64,000 bases of DNA from Desulfacinum hydrothermale DSM 13146 (GTDB lineage Bacteria > Desulfobacterota > Syntrophobacteria > Syntrophobacterales > DSM-9756), in contig NZ_FWXF01000016.1 in NCBI RefSeq assembly GCF_900176285.1, positions 1 to 64,000 of the forward strand, in the 5' to 3' direction. This document shows, one piece after another, positions 8,882 through 19,498 of this stretch. Under the pieces are notes generated by a model. It made no database searches. It had not been told where the DNA came from and saw only the letters and a list, made by a program, of their open reading frames with translations. The number at the start of each line of letters is the position of its first letter. The first letter of the stretch is position 1. Made by a program: the position numbers and the translations under genes.

Positions 8882-9675
8882 AGATCACGGCGGTTTCCAG
8901 GAGCCTGCCCATGAGCGGTTTGTTCATTGGCAAGACGCATCGGCGCCTGATCGGTGCTGCGTTGCTGGTGATGGCCTGCAGCCTGCTTTCGGGCTGCGGC
9001 ACCAATCTTTTGAGCTACTACTTCGACGACCTGTTCCAATCCGGGGATACCATCGAGCGCACACCGGAGCAGCTGGCCTGGGACGGGGTCCAGGCCATGC
9101 GGGAAAAGGACTACGACGAGGCCCTGGATGCTTTTCAAAAGCTCAAGGAGCGCTACCCGTACAGCAAGTACGCCATCCTGGCCGAATTGAAGGTGGGCGA
9201 CGCCTACTTTTTCAAGAAAAAGTACGCCGACGCCGCCCTGGCCTATGAAGAGTTCATCCGGCTGCATCCGCGCAACGAAGTGGTGCCCTACGTTCTGTAC
9301 CAGCTGGGCATGTGCCACTTTCTGAGCTTCAAGTCCACGGATCGGGACATGGAAGAGACCCGGTTGGCCATGGAGGCCTTTAAGCGCCTCACCCAGGCCT
9401 TTCCCACGTCCCCATACGCCACCAAGGCCCAAAAGCAGATCCACGCGTGCCGAAAGCGCCTGGCGGAACACGAATTCCAGGTGGGCCGGATCTACTACCG
9501 CATGGAAAAGTATAAGGCGGCACGGCTGCGGCTCACCCGCCTGCTCATGGAATACCCCCAGGCGGTCAAGGACCTGGGCTACCACAAGGAGATTCAGGAG
9601 ATCCTGGCCGATTGCCGCGCCTGTCTCAATCGGGGCGACGACGGCAAAAGCCTCTGGACCAAGCTCGGCTTCTAA
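8878..9675 (+). CDS. bamD: Outer-membrane assembly lipoprotein BamD (YfiO family)
   Basis: Probable component of the outer-membrane beta-barrel assembly machine. The 265-residue product has a basic N-terminus, a hydrophobic stretch and a lipobox LLSGC (Cys about 40), followed by TPR-like repeats (for example YDEALDAFQKLKERYPYSKYA and YADAALAYEEFIRLHPRN). A start at the second Met (8911) would also leave a good signal peptide. It overlaps trxB by 4 nt, an unusual operon partner. Length and repeat arrangement fit BamD, but CpoB/YbgF-type TPR lipoproteins are an alternative. Confidence 0.85.
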   Translation: MKITAVSRSLPMSGLFIGKTHRRLIGAALLVMACSLLSGCGTNLLSYYFDDLFQSGDTIERTPEQLAWDGVQAMREKDYDEALDAFQKLKERYPYSKYAILAELKVGDAYFFKKKYADAALAYEEFIRLHPRNEVVPYVLYQLGMCHFLSFKSTDRDMEETRLAMEAFKRLTQAFPTSPYATKAQKQIHACRKRLAEHEFQVGRIYYRMEKYKAARLRLTRLLMEYPQAVKDLGYHKEIQEILADCRACLNRGDDGKSLWTKLGF

Positions 9676-10072
9676 AACGAATCGAAATCGCTTGACATTC
9701 CCTCCCTGAATTTCTTATGAGACAGGGGCACGCCAACGCACGAGACTGGACCCTTCCCCAGGATGTTTTTCCTGTCTCCAATCCCCGAAGCATCAAGGCG
9801 AAAGATCACAATCGACCCACGGCGGCAGGCATGCGATGGATCTTCCTTTCAGTAAACGGCCATCACACCGGAGTGTGACAGGAAAGCACGAAAGCCGCAA
9901 TGACCCATGAGCCATGAGTGGCGGGTGAGCAGAGCCCCATGAACCACGCCTGACAAAGATTCTCTTTCGAACCAAGGCATATCAAGGAACGAGCCAATCG
10001 GCATCATGGTTGACCTGGTTTCCCACCGCACCCTTTTGGGATCGCGGCCCGTCCAGGAAAAGGAAAGGAGTT
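9676..10072 (+). other. Long intergenic/leader region upstream of rho
   Basis: About 400 bp without a convincing gene. A predicted promoter lies at its left end, so rho would have a ~350-nt untranslated leader. Leader-mediated autoregulation of rho is known in enterobacteria; whether it applies here is inference. Confidence 0.45.
9692..9720 (+). promoter_or_regulatory. Predicted sigma-70 promoter for rho
   Basis: TTGACA (9692-9697), then a 17-nt spacer and TTATGA (9715-9720); with an 18-nt spacer the -10 would be TATGAG. It lies 17 bp after bamD stops. Confidence 0.5.
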
Positions 10073-11395
<1,323 letters not shown>

Positions 11396-11519
11396 TGGGG
11401 AAATTCGCCCAAGAGGCACAGAGGCAATCAAAGGGAACTTTTCCCTGCTCCATTGGCCGGGCGGCGCCACGGTGGCCCATGGCGCAGGCAACAGGCGGGT
11501 TCCACCCATGACGCAAAGG

Positions 11520-11549
11520 ATGGGGGGCGAAAAACCTTTCGCCCCCCAT
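11520..11549. terminator. Hairpin between rho and the convergent ATP-grasp gene
   Basis: A perfect 13-bp stem (11520-11532 with 11537-11549, core GGGGGGCGAAA) around the loop AACC. It sits between convergent genes; GGTTTT follows on the plus strand. It resembles the hairpin after sucD and may be a genome-wide element. Confidence 0.55.
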
Positions 11550-11591
11550 TGGTTTTCGGCGCCCAAAGCCCCTGCGGTCTCGGTTTATGGT

Positions 11592-12419
11592 TTACGGATC
11601 GCGGGTCAGGTCCCGGCACCACCTTTCCACCGCCCTTTGAAGGTACTTTCGGTGTCCCGGAGCGCCCCCCAAGCCCTTGCGGCCGAAGTTGAAGTTGATC
11701 TCCACAAAGACGGGCGGCCCGGCGTCGGGAAACATGAGGTCGTAGGCCGCCAGGTCGATTCCCAGCCGGCGGCTCAGATCCAGGCAGGCCCGGATGCCGC
11801 GTTCCTGGTCTTCCGGGGCGATCTCGTAGTCGATGGCCGCCCCTTTGGAGACGTTGTTGTAGAAGCCGCCACCTCCCACCCGGAAGTAGCTCACGGCCGT
11901 GGACCCGTAGACCACGACCCTCAGATCCCGCCCCCCGTGGTTGATCCATTGCTGGAACAGCACGGGTTCCTGGGCCGGAAGCCGTTCCAGCTTTTCCCAT
12001 ACCCCGGCCGGATCGTGGACGGGAAAGACAGCGCTGCCCCCGCCGCCCGAGTCCCCTTTGAGGACCGCGGGAAAGCCCCAAGGGCTGCCCCAGGTGCGCA
12101 AAACGCTCCAGGCGTGTTGGCGGTTTCGAAAGACCCAGGTGGCCGGATGCCGCACCCCCAGCCGCCGAAAGGCCAGGATCTGCCGCGCTTTGCCGTGCAG
12201 GGAGCGCGCGGCCTCCAGGCGCGGAAACCACCGGCGGGCCAGCCGGGTCACGGCCACATAGCGCCAGGGGGAGACGTAGCCGGGCAGCACCACCCCCCGG
12301 GCCCCCCGCAGGAGAGCACGGACCTCCGGGTCCTCCAGCGGTGCGAAAAGCGACAGGTTGTGGTCCAGCGATACGTAGGGACTCAGGGACACAAAATAGG
12401 GATCTCGACGAAAATTCAC
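11592..12419 (-). CDS. ATP-grasp family protein (RimK-like), function unknown
   Basis: A 275-residue product with ATP-grasp features: a phosphate-binding segment FPAVLKGDSGGGGSAVF (about 115-131), a RimK-like HGGRDLRVVVYG segment, and a terminal metal-binding EINFNFG motif (about 246-252). ATP-grasp enzymes ligate a carboxylate to an amine or thiol through acyl phosphate; the substrate here is not visible. The start is a GTG at 12419 with a weak ribosome site, very close to the rpmE promoter on the other strand. Neighbours give no pathway context. Confidence 0.75.
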   Translation of the reverse strand: MNFRRDPYFVSLSPYVSLDHNLSLFAPLEDPEVRALLRGARGVVLPGYVSPWRYVAVTRLARRWFPRLEAARSLHGKARQILAFRRLGVRHPATWVFRNRQHAWSVLRTWGSPWGFPAVLKGDSGGGGSAVFPVHDPAGVWEKLERLPAQEPVLFQQWINHGGRDLRVVVYGSTAVSYFRVGGGGFYNNVSKGAAIDYEIAPEDQERGIRACLDLSRRLGIDLAAYDLMFPDAGPPVFVEINFNFGRKGLGGAPGHRKYLQRAVERWCRDLTRDP

Positions 12420-12447
12420 TTGAAAGACAATCCTTCCGCGTTATAAT
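12420..12447 (+). promoter_or_regulatory. Strong predicted sigma-70 promoter for rpmE
   Basis: TTGAAA (12420-12425), then a 16-nt spacer and a perfect TATAAT (12442-12447), 38 nt upstream of rpmE. It abuts the start of the divergent ATP-grasp gene. Confidence 0.7.
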
Positions 12448-12485
12448 TGGGAGCTCTTGAAGCGAGAACCCATACGGAGGCAATC

Positions 12486-12713
12486 ATGAAAAAGGACATT
12501 CACCCCGAATACCATCAGACCGTGATTCGTTGTGCCTGCGGCAGCGAACTGGAAACCGGATCCACCAAAACAGACATCCGCGTGGAAATCTGTTCCAAGT
12601 GCCACCCGTTTTTCACCGGCAAGCAAAAGCTGGTGGATACCGAGGGCCGGATCGAACGGTTCCTGAAAAAGTACGAGAAATTTCAGAAAAAGCAAGAAGA
12701 ACAAAACAACTAG
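12486..12713 (+). CDS. rpmE: 50S ribosomal protein L31, zinc-binding form
   Basis: A 75-residue product beginning [20 protein letters not shown], with the C+ L31 zinc ligands CxC (about 16 and 18) and [10 protein letters not shown] (about 36-45). A GGAGG site 6 nt upstream sets the ATG at 12486. A strong promoter precedes it and an intrinsic terminator follows, so it is largely an independent unit ahead of prfA, an order common in many bacteria. Confidence 0.96.
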   Translation: MKKDIHPEYHQTVIRCACGSELETGSTKTDIRVEICSKCHPFFTGKQKLVDTEGRIERFLKKYEKFQKKQEEQNN

Positions 12714-12719
12714 CCGCCG

Positions 12720-12760
12720 CCCGGACTGCCTGCCCGTCCATGCAGAAGTCCGGGTTTTTT
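12720..12760 (+). terminator. Intrinsic terminator after rpmE
   Basis: CCCGGACT (12720-12727) pairs with AGTCCGGG (12747-12754) and is followed by six T residues (12755-12760). Confidence 0.75.
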
Positions 12761-12875
12761 GCGCCTCGATTCCGATTGACCACTTGAGGTGTGAGGCGGG
12801 CCGCGGTTTCCCGATCCGGAAGCACGGACGACGTACCGCGGGGCAACGGATCACTGATCAAGGATCCTGGACGCC

Positions 12876-13943
12876 ATGTTCGACCGATTGGCCGCGTTGG
12901 AAGAGCGGCATCAAGAGCTGGAAGCCCTACTGAGCCGGCAGGACATCCTGGGCAATCCCGACGAGTACCGCAAGATTGCCAAGGAACACGCCGAGCTGTC
13001 CCCCGTTGTGGACACCTGGAGGCGGTACCGCAAGCTGGAAGAGCGGCTCCGGGAGAACCAGGAACTGCTGCGGCTCGAAGACGATCCCGAAATGCGGGAG
13101 TTCATCCGGGAGGATATGGCCCAGCTCCGAGAGGAGATGGAATCCCTCGAACTGGATCTCAAAAAGATGCTCGTCCCCAAGGATCCCAACGATGAAAAGA
13201 ACGTGATCCTGGAGATTCGGGCCGGCACCGGAGGGGACGAAGCCGCCCTCTTCGCCGCGGATCTTTTCCGCATGTATTCGCGCTATGCCGAAAGCCAAGG
13301 GTGGAAGATAGAACTGCTGGACAGCCATCCCACGGGCATCGGCGGCTTCAAGGAAGTGATCGCGGCCATCAACGGCAAGGGCGCCTACAGCCGTCTCAAA
13401 TTCGAAAGCGGCGTGCACCGGGTCCAGCGTGTTCCGGAAACCGAAAGCCAGGGACGGATCCACACGTCCGCCGTCACCGTGGCCGTGTTGCCCGAAGCGG
13501 AAGAAGTGGACGTGGACATCGACCCCAACGACCTGCGCGTCGACGTGTTCCGTTCCTCCGGACCGGGCGGACAAAGCGTGAACACCACAGACTCGGCGGT
13601 TCGCATCACCCATCTGCCCACGGGACTCGTGGTCACGTGCCAGGACGAAAAGTCCCAGCACAAGAACAAGGCCAAGGCCATGAAGGTGCTGCGCGCCCGC
13701 CTGCTGGACAAGATACGTTCCGAGCAGGAAGCCAAGATCGCCCAGAACCGCAGGAGCCAGGTGGGATCCGGAGACCGCAGCGAGCGAATCCGCACCTACA
13801 ATTTCCCCCAGAACCGGGTGACCGACCACCGCATCAACCTGACCCTCTACAAACTGGAAGAGATTCTGCAAGGCGCCTTGGACCAGGTGATCGACCCGCT
13901 CGTGGCCACCGCCCAAGCCGAAGCGTTGCAGGAAGGAACGTAA
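12876..13943 (+). CDS. prfA: Peptide chain release factor 1
   Basis: Recognises UAA/UAG in the ribosomal A site and triggers peptide release. The 355-residue product carries the PxT tripeptide (PET, 187-189) that marks RF1 rather than RF2, and the catalytic GGQ (231-233) whose Gln is methylated by PrmC. prmC follows after 97 nt, the classic pairing. Confidence 0.97.
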   Translation: MFDRLAALEERHQELEALLSRQDILGNPDEYRKIAKEHAELSPVVDTWRRYRKLEERLRENQELLRLEDDPEMREFIREDMAQLREEMESLELDLKKMLVPKDPNDEKNVILEIRAGTGGDEAALFAADLFRMYSRYAESQGWKIELLDSHPTGIGGFKEVIAAINGKGAYSRLKFESGVHRVQRVPETESQGRIHTSAVTVAVLPEAEEVDVDIDPNDLRVDVFRSSGPGGQSVNTTDSAVRITHLPTGLVVTCQDEKSQHKNKAKAMKVLRARLLDKIRSEQEAKIAQNRRSQVGSGDRSERIRTYNFPQNRVTDHRINLTLYKLEEILQGALDQVIDPLVATAQAEALQEGT

Positions 13944-14040
13944 TGGCATCCTCGGGGCGTTGCCTGGACTTGCCCGTGGCAACGGATGGCCTTTCCTTCC
14001 CGCTCAGTTGAAACAGCCGGCCCTTCTTCAGCCTGCATCC

Positions 14041-14961
14041 ATGGAAGAAACCTGGACCATCCTGAAGGTCCTGCAATGGACCACCCAATACTTTCGGGGC
14101 AAGGGCCTGGAACAGCCCCGGGCCGACGCGGAAGTCCTGCTCGCCCACGCGCTGGGTCTTCGCCGCGTGGATCTGTACCTGCGCTTTGACCAGCCGCTGC
14201 ATCCCGACGAACTGGCCCGCTACCGGGAACTCATCAAACGGCGGACGTCCCATGAGCCCACCCAGTACATCACCGGACGACAGGAATTCTGGTCGCTGGA
14301 GCTGGAGGTGAACCCGGCGGTGCTCATTCCCCGCCCGGAAACGGAGCGTCTGGTGGAGCTGGCCCTGGAGGCGTTTGAAGAGGAGTCCCTGCGCGTTTTG
14401 GACGTGGGCACGGGATCCGGGGCCATCGCCATCGCGTTGGCCACGGAACGGCCGGGTTGGGCCGTCACCGCGTGCGACATCTCCTTAAGCGCCCTGAAGA
14501 CTGCCCGGCGAAACGCCCGACGCCACGGCGTGGCGGATCGTATCGCCTTCGTGGCATCGGACCTGACGGCCGCCTTTCGGCCGAGCCCCCCGCCCTTCCA
14601 CCTCATCTGCGCCAACCCCCCCTACGTGGGCGATGCCCAATGGGACGGCCTGGCTCCGGAAGTAACCCACCAGGAGCCGGAGACGGCCCTTCGGGGCGGC
14701 GGGCCCCAAGGGACGCACGTGCCGCGAAAGCTCCTCCGAAACGCTTTCCCGCTCCTCCTTCCCGGAGGTATGCTCCTGATGGAGTTCGGACAGGGCCAGG
14801 AGGAAGTCCTGGCCCGGGAGGCCCGGCAGCTTCCGGAAGCGGCCAAGGTGGAGGTGGTGCGCGATTACGCCCACATCCCGCGGATTCTTTGCGTCACCCG
14901 GCGCCATCGGGGCGCTCGTTTCTCATCCCCCCTCCCCCATCCCGATTCCACGGAAGGTTGA
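14041..14961 (+). CDS. prmC: Peptide chain release factor N5-glutamine methyltransferase
   Basis: SAM-dependent enzyme that methylates the GGQ glutamine of release factors. The 306-residue product has an N-terminal helical domain, the SAM motif [12 protein letters not shown] (121-132), DIS in the acidic-loop position, and the catalytic NPPY (192-195). The ATG at 14041 gives the family length; an upstream TTG at 13960 in the same frame is less likely, and no strong ribosome site decides between them. A tail of about 20 residues past the usual end (RHRGARF...) is unusual. Confidence 0.94.
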   Translation: MEETWTILKVLQWTTQYFRGKGLEQPRADAEVLLAHALGLRRVDLYLRFDQPLHPDELARYRELIKRRTSHEPTQYITGRQEFWSLELEVNPAVLIPRPETERLVELALEAFEEESLRVLDVGTGSGAIAIALATERPGWAVTACDISLSALKTARRNARRHGVADRIAFVASDLTAAFRPSPPPFHLICANPPYVGDAQWDGLAPEVTHQEPETALRGGGPQGTHVPRKLLRNAFPLLLPGGMLLMEFGQGQEEVLAREARQLPEAAKVEVVRDYAHIPRILCVTRRHRGARFSSPLPHPDSTEG

Positions 14962-14966
14962 CATTC

Positions 14967-16223
14967 ATGGACAAACTGGTCATCGAAGGCGGACTTCCCC
15001 TGCAGGGCACCATTGCAATCAGCGGAGCCAAGAACGCCGCCCTCCCCCTCATGGCGGCCTCCCTCCTGGCCCCCGGCGTCCACCATTTCACCAACGTTCC
15101 CAGGCTCCGGGACATCCGCACCATGGAGCGCCTGCTCACCCACATGGGAGCCGCCGGCCGATGGAATCACGGACTCCGCCTGGACACCACGGCCGTGGCC
15201 ACCCCGGAAGCACCCTATGAACTGGTCAAGACCATGCGAGCGTCCGTTCTTGTTCTGGGCCCCCTGGCCGCCCGCTACGGTCGCGCTCGGGTGTCTCTGC
15301 CGGGTGGGTGCGCCATTGGGGCCCGCCCCATCAACCTGCACCTTCGGGGCCTGGAGGAGATGGGAGCGCACATCGAGCTGGAAGGCGGCTACGTGCTGGT
15401 TCGCTGCGGACGACTGCACGGAACCACCTTCACGTTCGACCAGGTGACGGTCACCGGCACGGAAAACCTCATGATGGCCGCCGCCCTGGCCGAAGGCGAA
15501 ACGGTTCTGGAAAATGCGGCCCGGGAACCGGAGGTGATGGACCTGGCCCAATACCTCCAGGAGATGGGAGCCCGCATCCAAGGGGCGGGAACGGCCGTCA
15601 TTCGCATCCAGGGAGTGGAGGAATTGCAGCCCCGCGGGCCTCACGCCGTCATCCCCGACCGGATCGAGACGGGCACTTACCTGGCGGCGGCCGGCATCAC
15701 AGGCGGCAGCCTTCAGCTCACCCATTGCCGCCCGGACCACCTGGACGCGGTGATCCGAAAACTCCAGGCGGCCGGCCTTTCCATCCAGGTCGGACGCGAT
15801 ACCCTGCGGGTGGCGGCCCCTGAGGACGGCATCCGAAGCGTGGACGTCACCACCTGGCCCTATCCCGGCTTCCCCACGGACATGCAGGCCCAATTCATGG
15901 CCCTCATGACCCTGGGAAACGGGGTGAGTGTGATCAAGGAGCAGATCTTTGAGAACCGCTTTATGCACGTGAGCGAACTGAAGCGGCTGGGGGCCCACAT
16001 CCATCTGGACGGCCGAAGCGCCGTGGTGCGCGGAGTAAAGCGCCTTTCCGGAGCCCCCGTGATGGCCACGGATCTGCGCGCTTCCGCATCGCTGGTGCTG
16101 GCGGGCCTGGCGGCCCGGGGCCGCACGGACGTGAGCCGCATCTACCACCTGGAACGCGGCTATGAGGCGCTGGACGAAAAACTCCGGGCCGTGGGAGCCC
16201 GCATCTGGAGGGAACGGGAGTAG
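14967..16223 (+). CDS. murA: UDP-N-acetylglucosamine 1-carboxyvinyltransferase
   Basis: First committed step of peptidoglycan synthesis: transfers enolpyruvate from PEP to UDP-GlcNAc. The 418-residue product has the normal length, the N-terminal SGAKNAALP motif (19-27), and the active-site loop GGCAIGAR with Cys115, so it should be fosfomycin-type Cys-dependent. A GGAAGG ribosome site overlaps the end of prmC. comEC begins inside its 3' end in another frame. Confidence 0.97.
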   Translation: MDKLVIEGGLPLQGTIAISGAKNAALPLMAASLLAPGVHHFTNVPRLRDIRTMERLLTHMGAAGRWNHGLRLDTTAVATPEAPYELVKTMRASVLVLGPLAARYGRARVSLPGGCAIGARPINLHLRGLEEMGAHIELEGGYVLVRCGRLHGTTFTFDQVTVTGTENLMMAAALAEGETVLENAAREPEVMDLAQYLQEMGARIQGAGTAVIRIQGVEELQPRGPHAVIPDRIETGTYLAAAGITGGSLQLTHCRPDHLDAVIRKLQAAGLSIQVGRDTLRVAAPEDGIRSVDVTTWPYPGFPTDMQAQFMALMTLGNGVSVIKEQIFENRFMHVSELKRLGAHIHLDGRSAVVRGVKRLSGAPVMATDLRASASLVLAGLAARGRTDVSRIYHLERGYEALDEKLRAVGARIWRERE

Positions 16224-19029
16224 GGCCCCGCTGGGGCCGCGGCCCTTGGTGCCCGTGGCCCTGGCGCTGGCGGCCGGTCTGGTCGCACGGCACCTGGGGT
16301 CGGCCGGAATGGTGTGGGTTGCGGCCCTGGCCGGTGCGATTCCCCTCCTCGGACGTATCCTGGCGCCGATCCTTTTCCGAAATCACCGCCCTTTGCCCAT
16401 CTTTTGCGGAACGCACTGGATCCTGGCCGCTCTGGTGCTGGGCGCCTCCTTTGGCTTGGGATTCCTTCTTCAAGACCGTGCGAAGGAGACAAGCCGCTTT
16501 CCCCAGTGGCTCGCACCGCACCTGGACGGCCCAGAAGAGACGGTGACGGCCGTCGTATCGGGTTTCCCCGATTTTTATCCGGAAAAGACAGTCCTTCCCC
16601 TATCGCTCCTCCGCCTGGCACCTCCTCTCCATTCCCCCAGGAAAAAAAGGGGAAACCGCCCCACAACGGCAGGGAAACTTCCTGGAGCGGCGGAAGCAAT
16701 CGCGACAGGCGAACACTCCCCCCTTCCAAGGTCACCCGGCACCGATCCCTGCCCGCAGGGCGTGCGGGTGCGGCTGGTGGTCAAGCACCTGGAAAGCGCT
16801 TGGCGAGTGGGCGACATCTTGAAAGCGCGCCTCAAGCTGCGCTCCTTTCATAACTTCCAAAATCCTGGCGGGTTCGACTACGTGGCCTATCAGGCCCGGC
16901 AGGGTTTCTTCGCCCGAGCCTTTGTCAAAACAGACCGCCTCATGGAACGCCCTTCGTTGAAAGTCTCCCGATCCCCCATCGGGACGGTGGTCCACACCGT
17001 GGCGTCTTTTCCTGAAATGGTCTTCCGGTGGGTGGACGGCTTGCGTCAGCGAAGCCGCGGAGTGATCCTGGAGACTTTGGAAGGCGATGGGGCGGCGGTG
17101 GGCTGCGCTCTTCTCTTGGGATACCGGCACATGATCCCGGCCCGAAGCCTCAATCGGTTCCGGGATGCCGGCGTGCTTCACCTGCTGGCCATCTCCGGCC
17201 TTCACGTGGGGATCGTCGCCTGGGTGGCGTTTTGGGTGACACGCCTCGGCCTGCGCCTTCTTGTTCCAAGGCTTCTGGAAACCCTGCCCGATGTGCACGC
17301 GGGGTGGGCCGCCGCCCTGGCGGCCGCGGCGCTCTACGCCCTTCTGGCCGGCCTGGCCCTGCCCACCCAACGGGCCCTTTGCATGCTGGGCCTGGCGGTG
17401 GTCGCCGTCTGGTCCTTCCGGCGCCCGGACCCCGTTTCTCTCGTAGCCGCTGCGGCCGTGGCGCTGCTGGCCTCCGATCCCTGGAATCTTTTTCGCGCCT
17501 CTTTTCAGCTTTCCTTTGCCGCCTTTCTGGGCATCGCGCTGCTCTATCCCCGGCTCAGCGGGTGGATGGGGCGGCGTTGGCCGCACATCCGGTCCGGAAG
17601 GGCCTTTTGGCTGCGACCTTTCGTGGACGCCTTCCTGCTGTCGGCCGCGGCCACCGCGGCGGTTTGGCCCCTGACGGCCTATCACTTCCACGGATTGAGC
17701 CTGGTGGGGCTGGCAGCCAACACCCTGGTGGTTCCCGTCATGGGATGCCTGGTGCTGCCCCTGGGTCTGGTGGGCCTGGCCGTCCATCCCTTATGGTCCG
17801 TTGCGGGATCGGCCCTGATCCGGATCTCCGGCGGGGTGCTCCAGGGAGCCCTTCGGGCGGTGGATGCCTTGGCGGGGCTTCCTTTCGCCTATGCCCACGT
17901 GGGGCGCATGCCCGCCGTCTTGTTGGCGGCCTACTACGGCGGGGCCCTGGTGCTTTTTTCGGCGCTTACGCCGAAAAAAAAGGCCGCCTTTCTGGCGGCC
18001 CTTGGACTTCTCGCGGCGGCGGGCTGGTGGGTGCCCCATCCGATCACCCCCAGCGCGAACTCCCTGCGGGTCACCGTGCTGGACGTGGGCCAGGGAAGCG
18101 CCACCTTGGTCCAATGCGGCGGCGACGGCGCCATGCTGGTGGACGGCGGGGGCTTTTACGACGAAACCTTCGATGTGGGCCGGGCCGTGGTGGCCCCCGC
18201 CCTGTGGGCCCTGGGCGTCAAAAAGCTCGACTGGGTGGTTCTCAGCCACGACCAGGCGGACCATCGAAACGGCCTCAAGTTCATCCTGAAACACTTCCGG
18301 GTGAGCCGATATCTGGAAAGCGGGCTGGCCGGCAACCCGACGGGGCAAACACAAACGGCCGCCATTTGCCGAAAACGAAAGATTCCCGTGGTCCCCATCG
18401 TGGAAAACGCTCCCATCTTCCGGGCAGGGCCCCGGGAAACATCCCCCGTGACGGCGGCCCAGGACGGCCCAGACGGCACCGGATTCCCGCTGGGCGATTG
18501 CCGAGTCCGAATCCTGCACCCCAGCCGAGGCTATGTTGAAAGGCTGTGGGACGGCGGCGATTTGAACGATGTCTCCGTGGTCCTGGCCGTCACATATGGA
18601 AAGACGGGAATCCTCATCCCCGGCGACATCAGCTCCAGGGTGGAACAGCACCTCCTTCGCCGTGTGCCTCGAGACGTCCGCCGCTGGATCCTGGTTGCTC
18701 CCCACCACGGCAGTGCCCACTCAACCGGAGGGGCCCTTCTGGACGCGCTCCGTCCGGAAGCCGTTCTCGTCTCCTGCGGCCATCTCAATCCGTTCCATTT
18801 TCCGGCCAAGGCATTCCTCCAGCGCTGCCGCACCCGCTCCATCCCCGTCCTTCGGACCGACCGCCAAGGGGCCCTCTTTGCCGAAAGCGACGGCCGCCGC
18901 TGGCTCCTGCGCACCTTTGCGCCCGGCCGCAACCCGATGCAAGGCAGTCGGGCCCCCCCCGCCAAAGAAGTGCAAACTATTTCACACCTCCCCCCTTTTT
19001 CCTTTGACTTTTGGGGTCGGAGCGAATAG
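16162..19029 (+). CDS. comEC: ComEC/Rec2-type DNA-uptake channel protein
   Basis: Inner-membrane protein for transport of single-stranded DNA. Order: two N-terminal membrane segments, a DUF4131-like domain, the Competence domain with many membrane helices ([14 protein letters not shown] near residues 330-343), and a C-terminal metallo-beta-lactamase-like domain starting [10 protein letters not shown] with [11 protein letters not shown]. At up to 955 residues it is long for the family, and a Pro/Arg-rich segment (about residues 155-195) interrupts the N-terminal domain. The start is uncertain: the ATG at 16162 lies within murA, while TTG/GTG codons at 16246-16249 would avoid the overlap. Confidence 0.85.
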   Translation: MRRWTKNSGPWEPASGGNGSRAPLGPRPLVPVALALAAGLVARHLGSAGMVWVAALAGAIPLLGRILAPILFRNHRPLPIFCGTHWILAALVLGASFGLGFLLQDRAKETSRFPQWLAPHLDGPEETVTAVVSGFPDFYPEKTVLPLSLLRLAPPLHSPRKKRGNRPTTAGKLPGAAEAIATGEHSPLPRSPGTDPCPQGVRVRLVVKHLESAWRVGDILKARLKLRSFHNFQNPGGFDYVAYQARQGFFARAFVKTDRLMERPSLKVSRSPIGTVVHTVASFPEMVFRWVDGLRQRSRGVILETLEGDGAAVGCALLLGYRHMIPARSLNRFRDAGVLHLLAISGLHVGIVAWVAFWVTRLGLRLLVPRLLETLPDVHAGWAAALAAAALYALLAGLALPTQRALCMLGLAVVAVWSFRRPDPVSLVAAAAVALLASDPWNLFRASFQLSFAAFLGIALLYPRLSGWMGRRWPHIRSGRAFWLRPFVDAFLLSAAATAAVWPLTAYHFHGLSLVGLAANTLVVPVMGCLVLPLGLVGLAVHPLWSVAGSALIRISGGVLQGALRAVDALAGLPFAYAHVGRMPAVLLAAYYGGALVLFSALTPKKKAAFLAALGLLAAAGWWVPHPITPSANSLRVTVLDVGQGSATLVQCGGDGAMLVDGGGFYDETFDVGRAVVAPALWALGVKKLDWVVLSHDQADHRNGLKFILKHFRVSRYLESGLAGNPTGQTQTAAICRKRKIPVVPIVENAPIFRAGPRETSPVTAAQDGPDGTGFPLGDCRVRILHPSRGYVERLWDGGDLNDVSVVLAVTYGKTGILIPGDISSRVEQHLLRRVPRDVRRWILVAPHHGSAHSTGGALLDALRPEAVLVSCGHLNPFHFPAKAFLQRCRTRSIPVLRTDRQGALFAESDGRRWLLRTFAPGRNPMQGSRAPPAKEVQTISHLPPFSFDFWGRSE
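17974..18000 (-). terminator. Antisense intrinsic-terminator-like structure inside comEC
   Basis: On the minus strand GGCCGCC-AGAAA-GGCGGCC (7-bp perfect stem) is followed by eight T residues. Directly next to it is a second perfect hairpin (17954-17979, CGGCG/CGCCG flanked by T6 and A6). Both lie in the coding region between the membrane domain and the metallo-beta-lactamase-like domain. Confidence 0.5.
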
Positions 19030-19119
19030 GTTTATTGCAAGTTTTTTCCACCTCTTTCCTTCCGCGGGACGATTCGGAAAGCGGTTGCCGTAACCTCAAG
19101 AATCAACGGCGGGTAGGCC

Positions 19120-19494
19120 ATGAAGCGCATTTTGGTCATTGAAGACGACGAAGGATTGCGGGACCTCCTACAGAACTTTCTGGAGGAAACCGGCTATCAG
19201 GTAGTCCAAGCGGCCGATGGATTGGAAGGAATGGAGGCCATCGAAAAGGAGTCCTTCGATCTCATCGTGGTGGACGTGATGCTCCCCTATGTGAGCGGCA
19301 TTGGTCTGCTCAAGATCGTGAAGAAGCGCAATCCTGACCTGCCCATCATTTGCATCACCGGGTATGGAAATTCCCCGGAAGAACTGGCGCAAAGAGAGCA
19401 CGCCGACCGCGTCCTGTCCAAACCATTTGACTTGAAAAACCTTCTGGGCGCGGTCCAGGAGCTTCTCGCGGCTGACGAGCCGGAATCCCCGTAG
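19120..19494 (+). CDS. Stand-alone response-regulator receiver protein
   Basis: A 124-residue single CheY-like receiver domain: acidic pocket E8-D9-D10, phospho-acceptor Asp52 in VVDVMLP, Thr80 and Lys101 (LSKPF). It has no output domain. A sigma-54 activator that itself lacks a receiver begins 4 nt after its stop, so the two probably act as a split NtrC-type pair or in one phosphorelay. A good ribosome site precedes the ATG. No histidine kinase is encoded nearby. Confidence 0.92.
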   Translation: MKRILVIEDDEGLRDLLQNFLEETGYQVVQAADGLEGMEAIEKESFDLIVVDVMLPYVSGIGLLKIVKKRNPDLPIICITGYGNSPEELAQREHADRVLSKPFDLKNLLGAVQELLAADEPESP

Positions 19495-19498
19495 GATC

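Noticed and set aside
19004-19032. Possible promoter TTGACT ... TAGGTT before the receiver gene
   Set aside because: The -10 element matches only 3 of 6 positions and overlaps the comEC stop; not strong enough to list.
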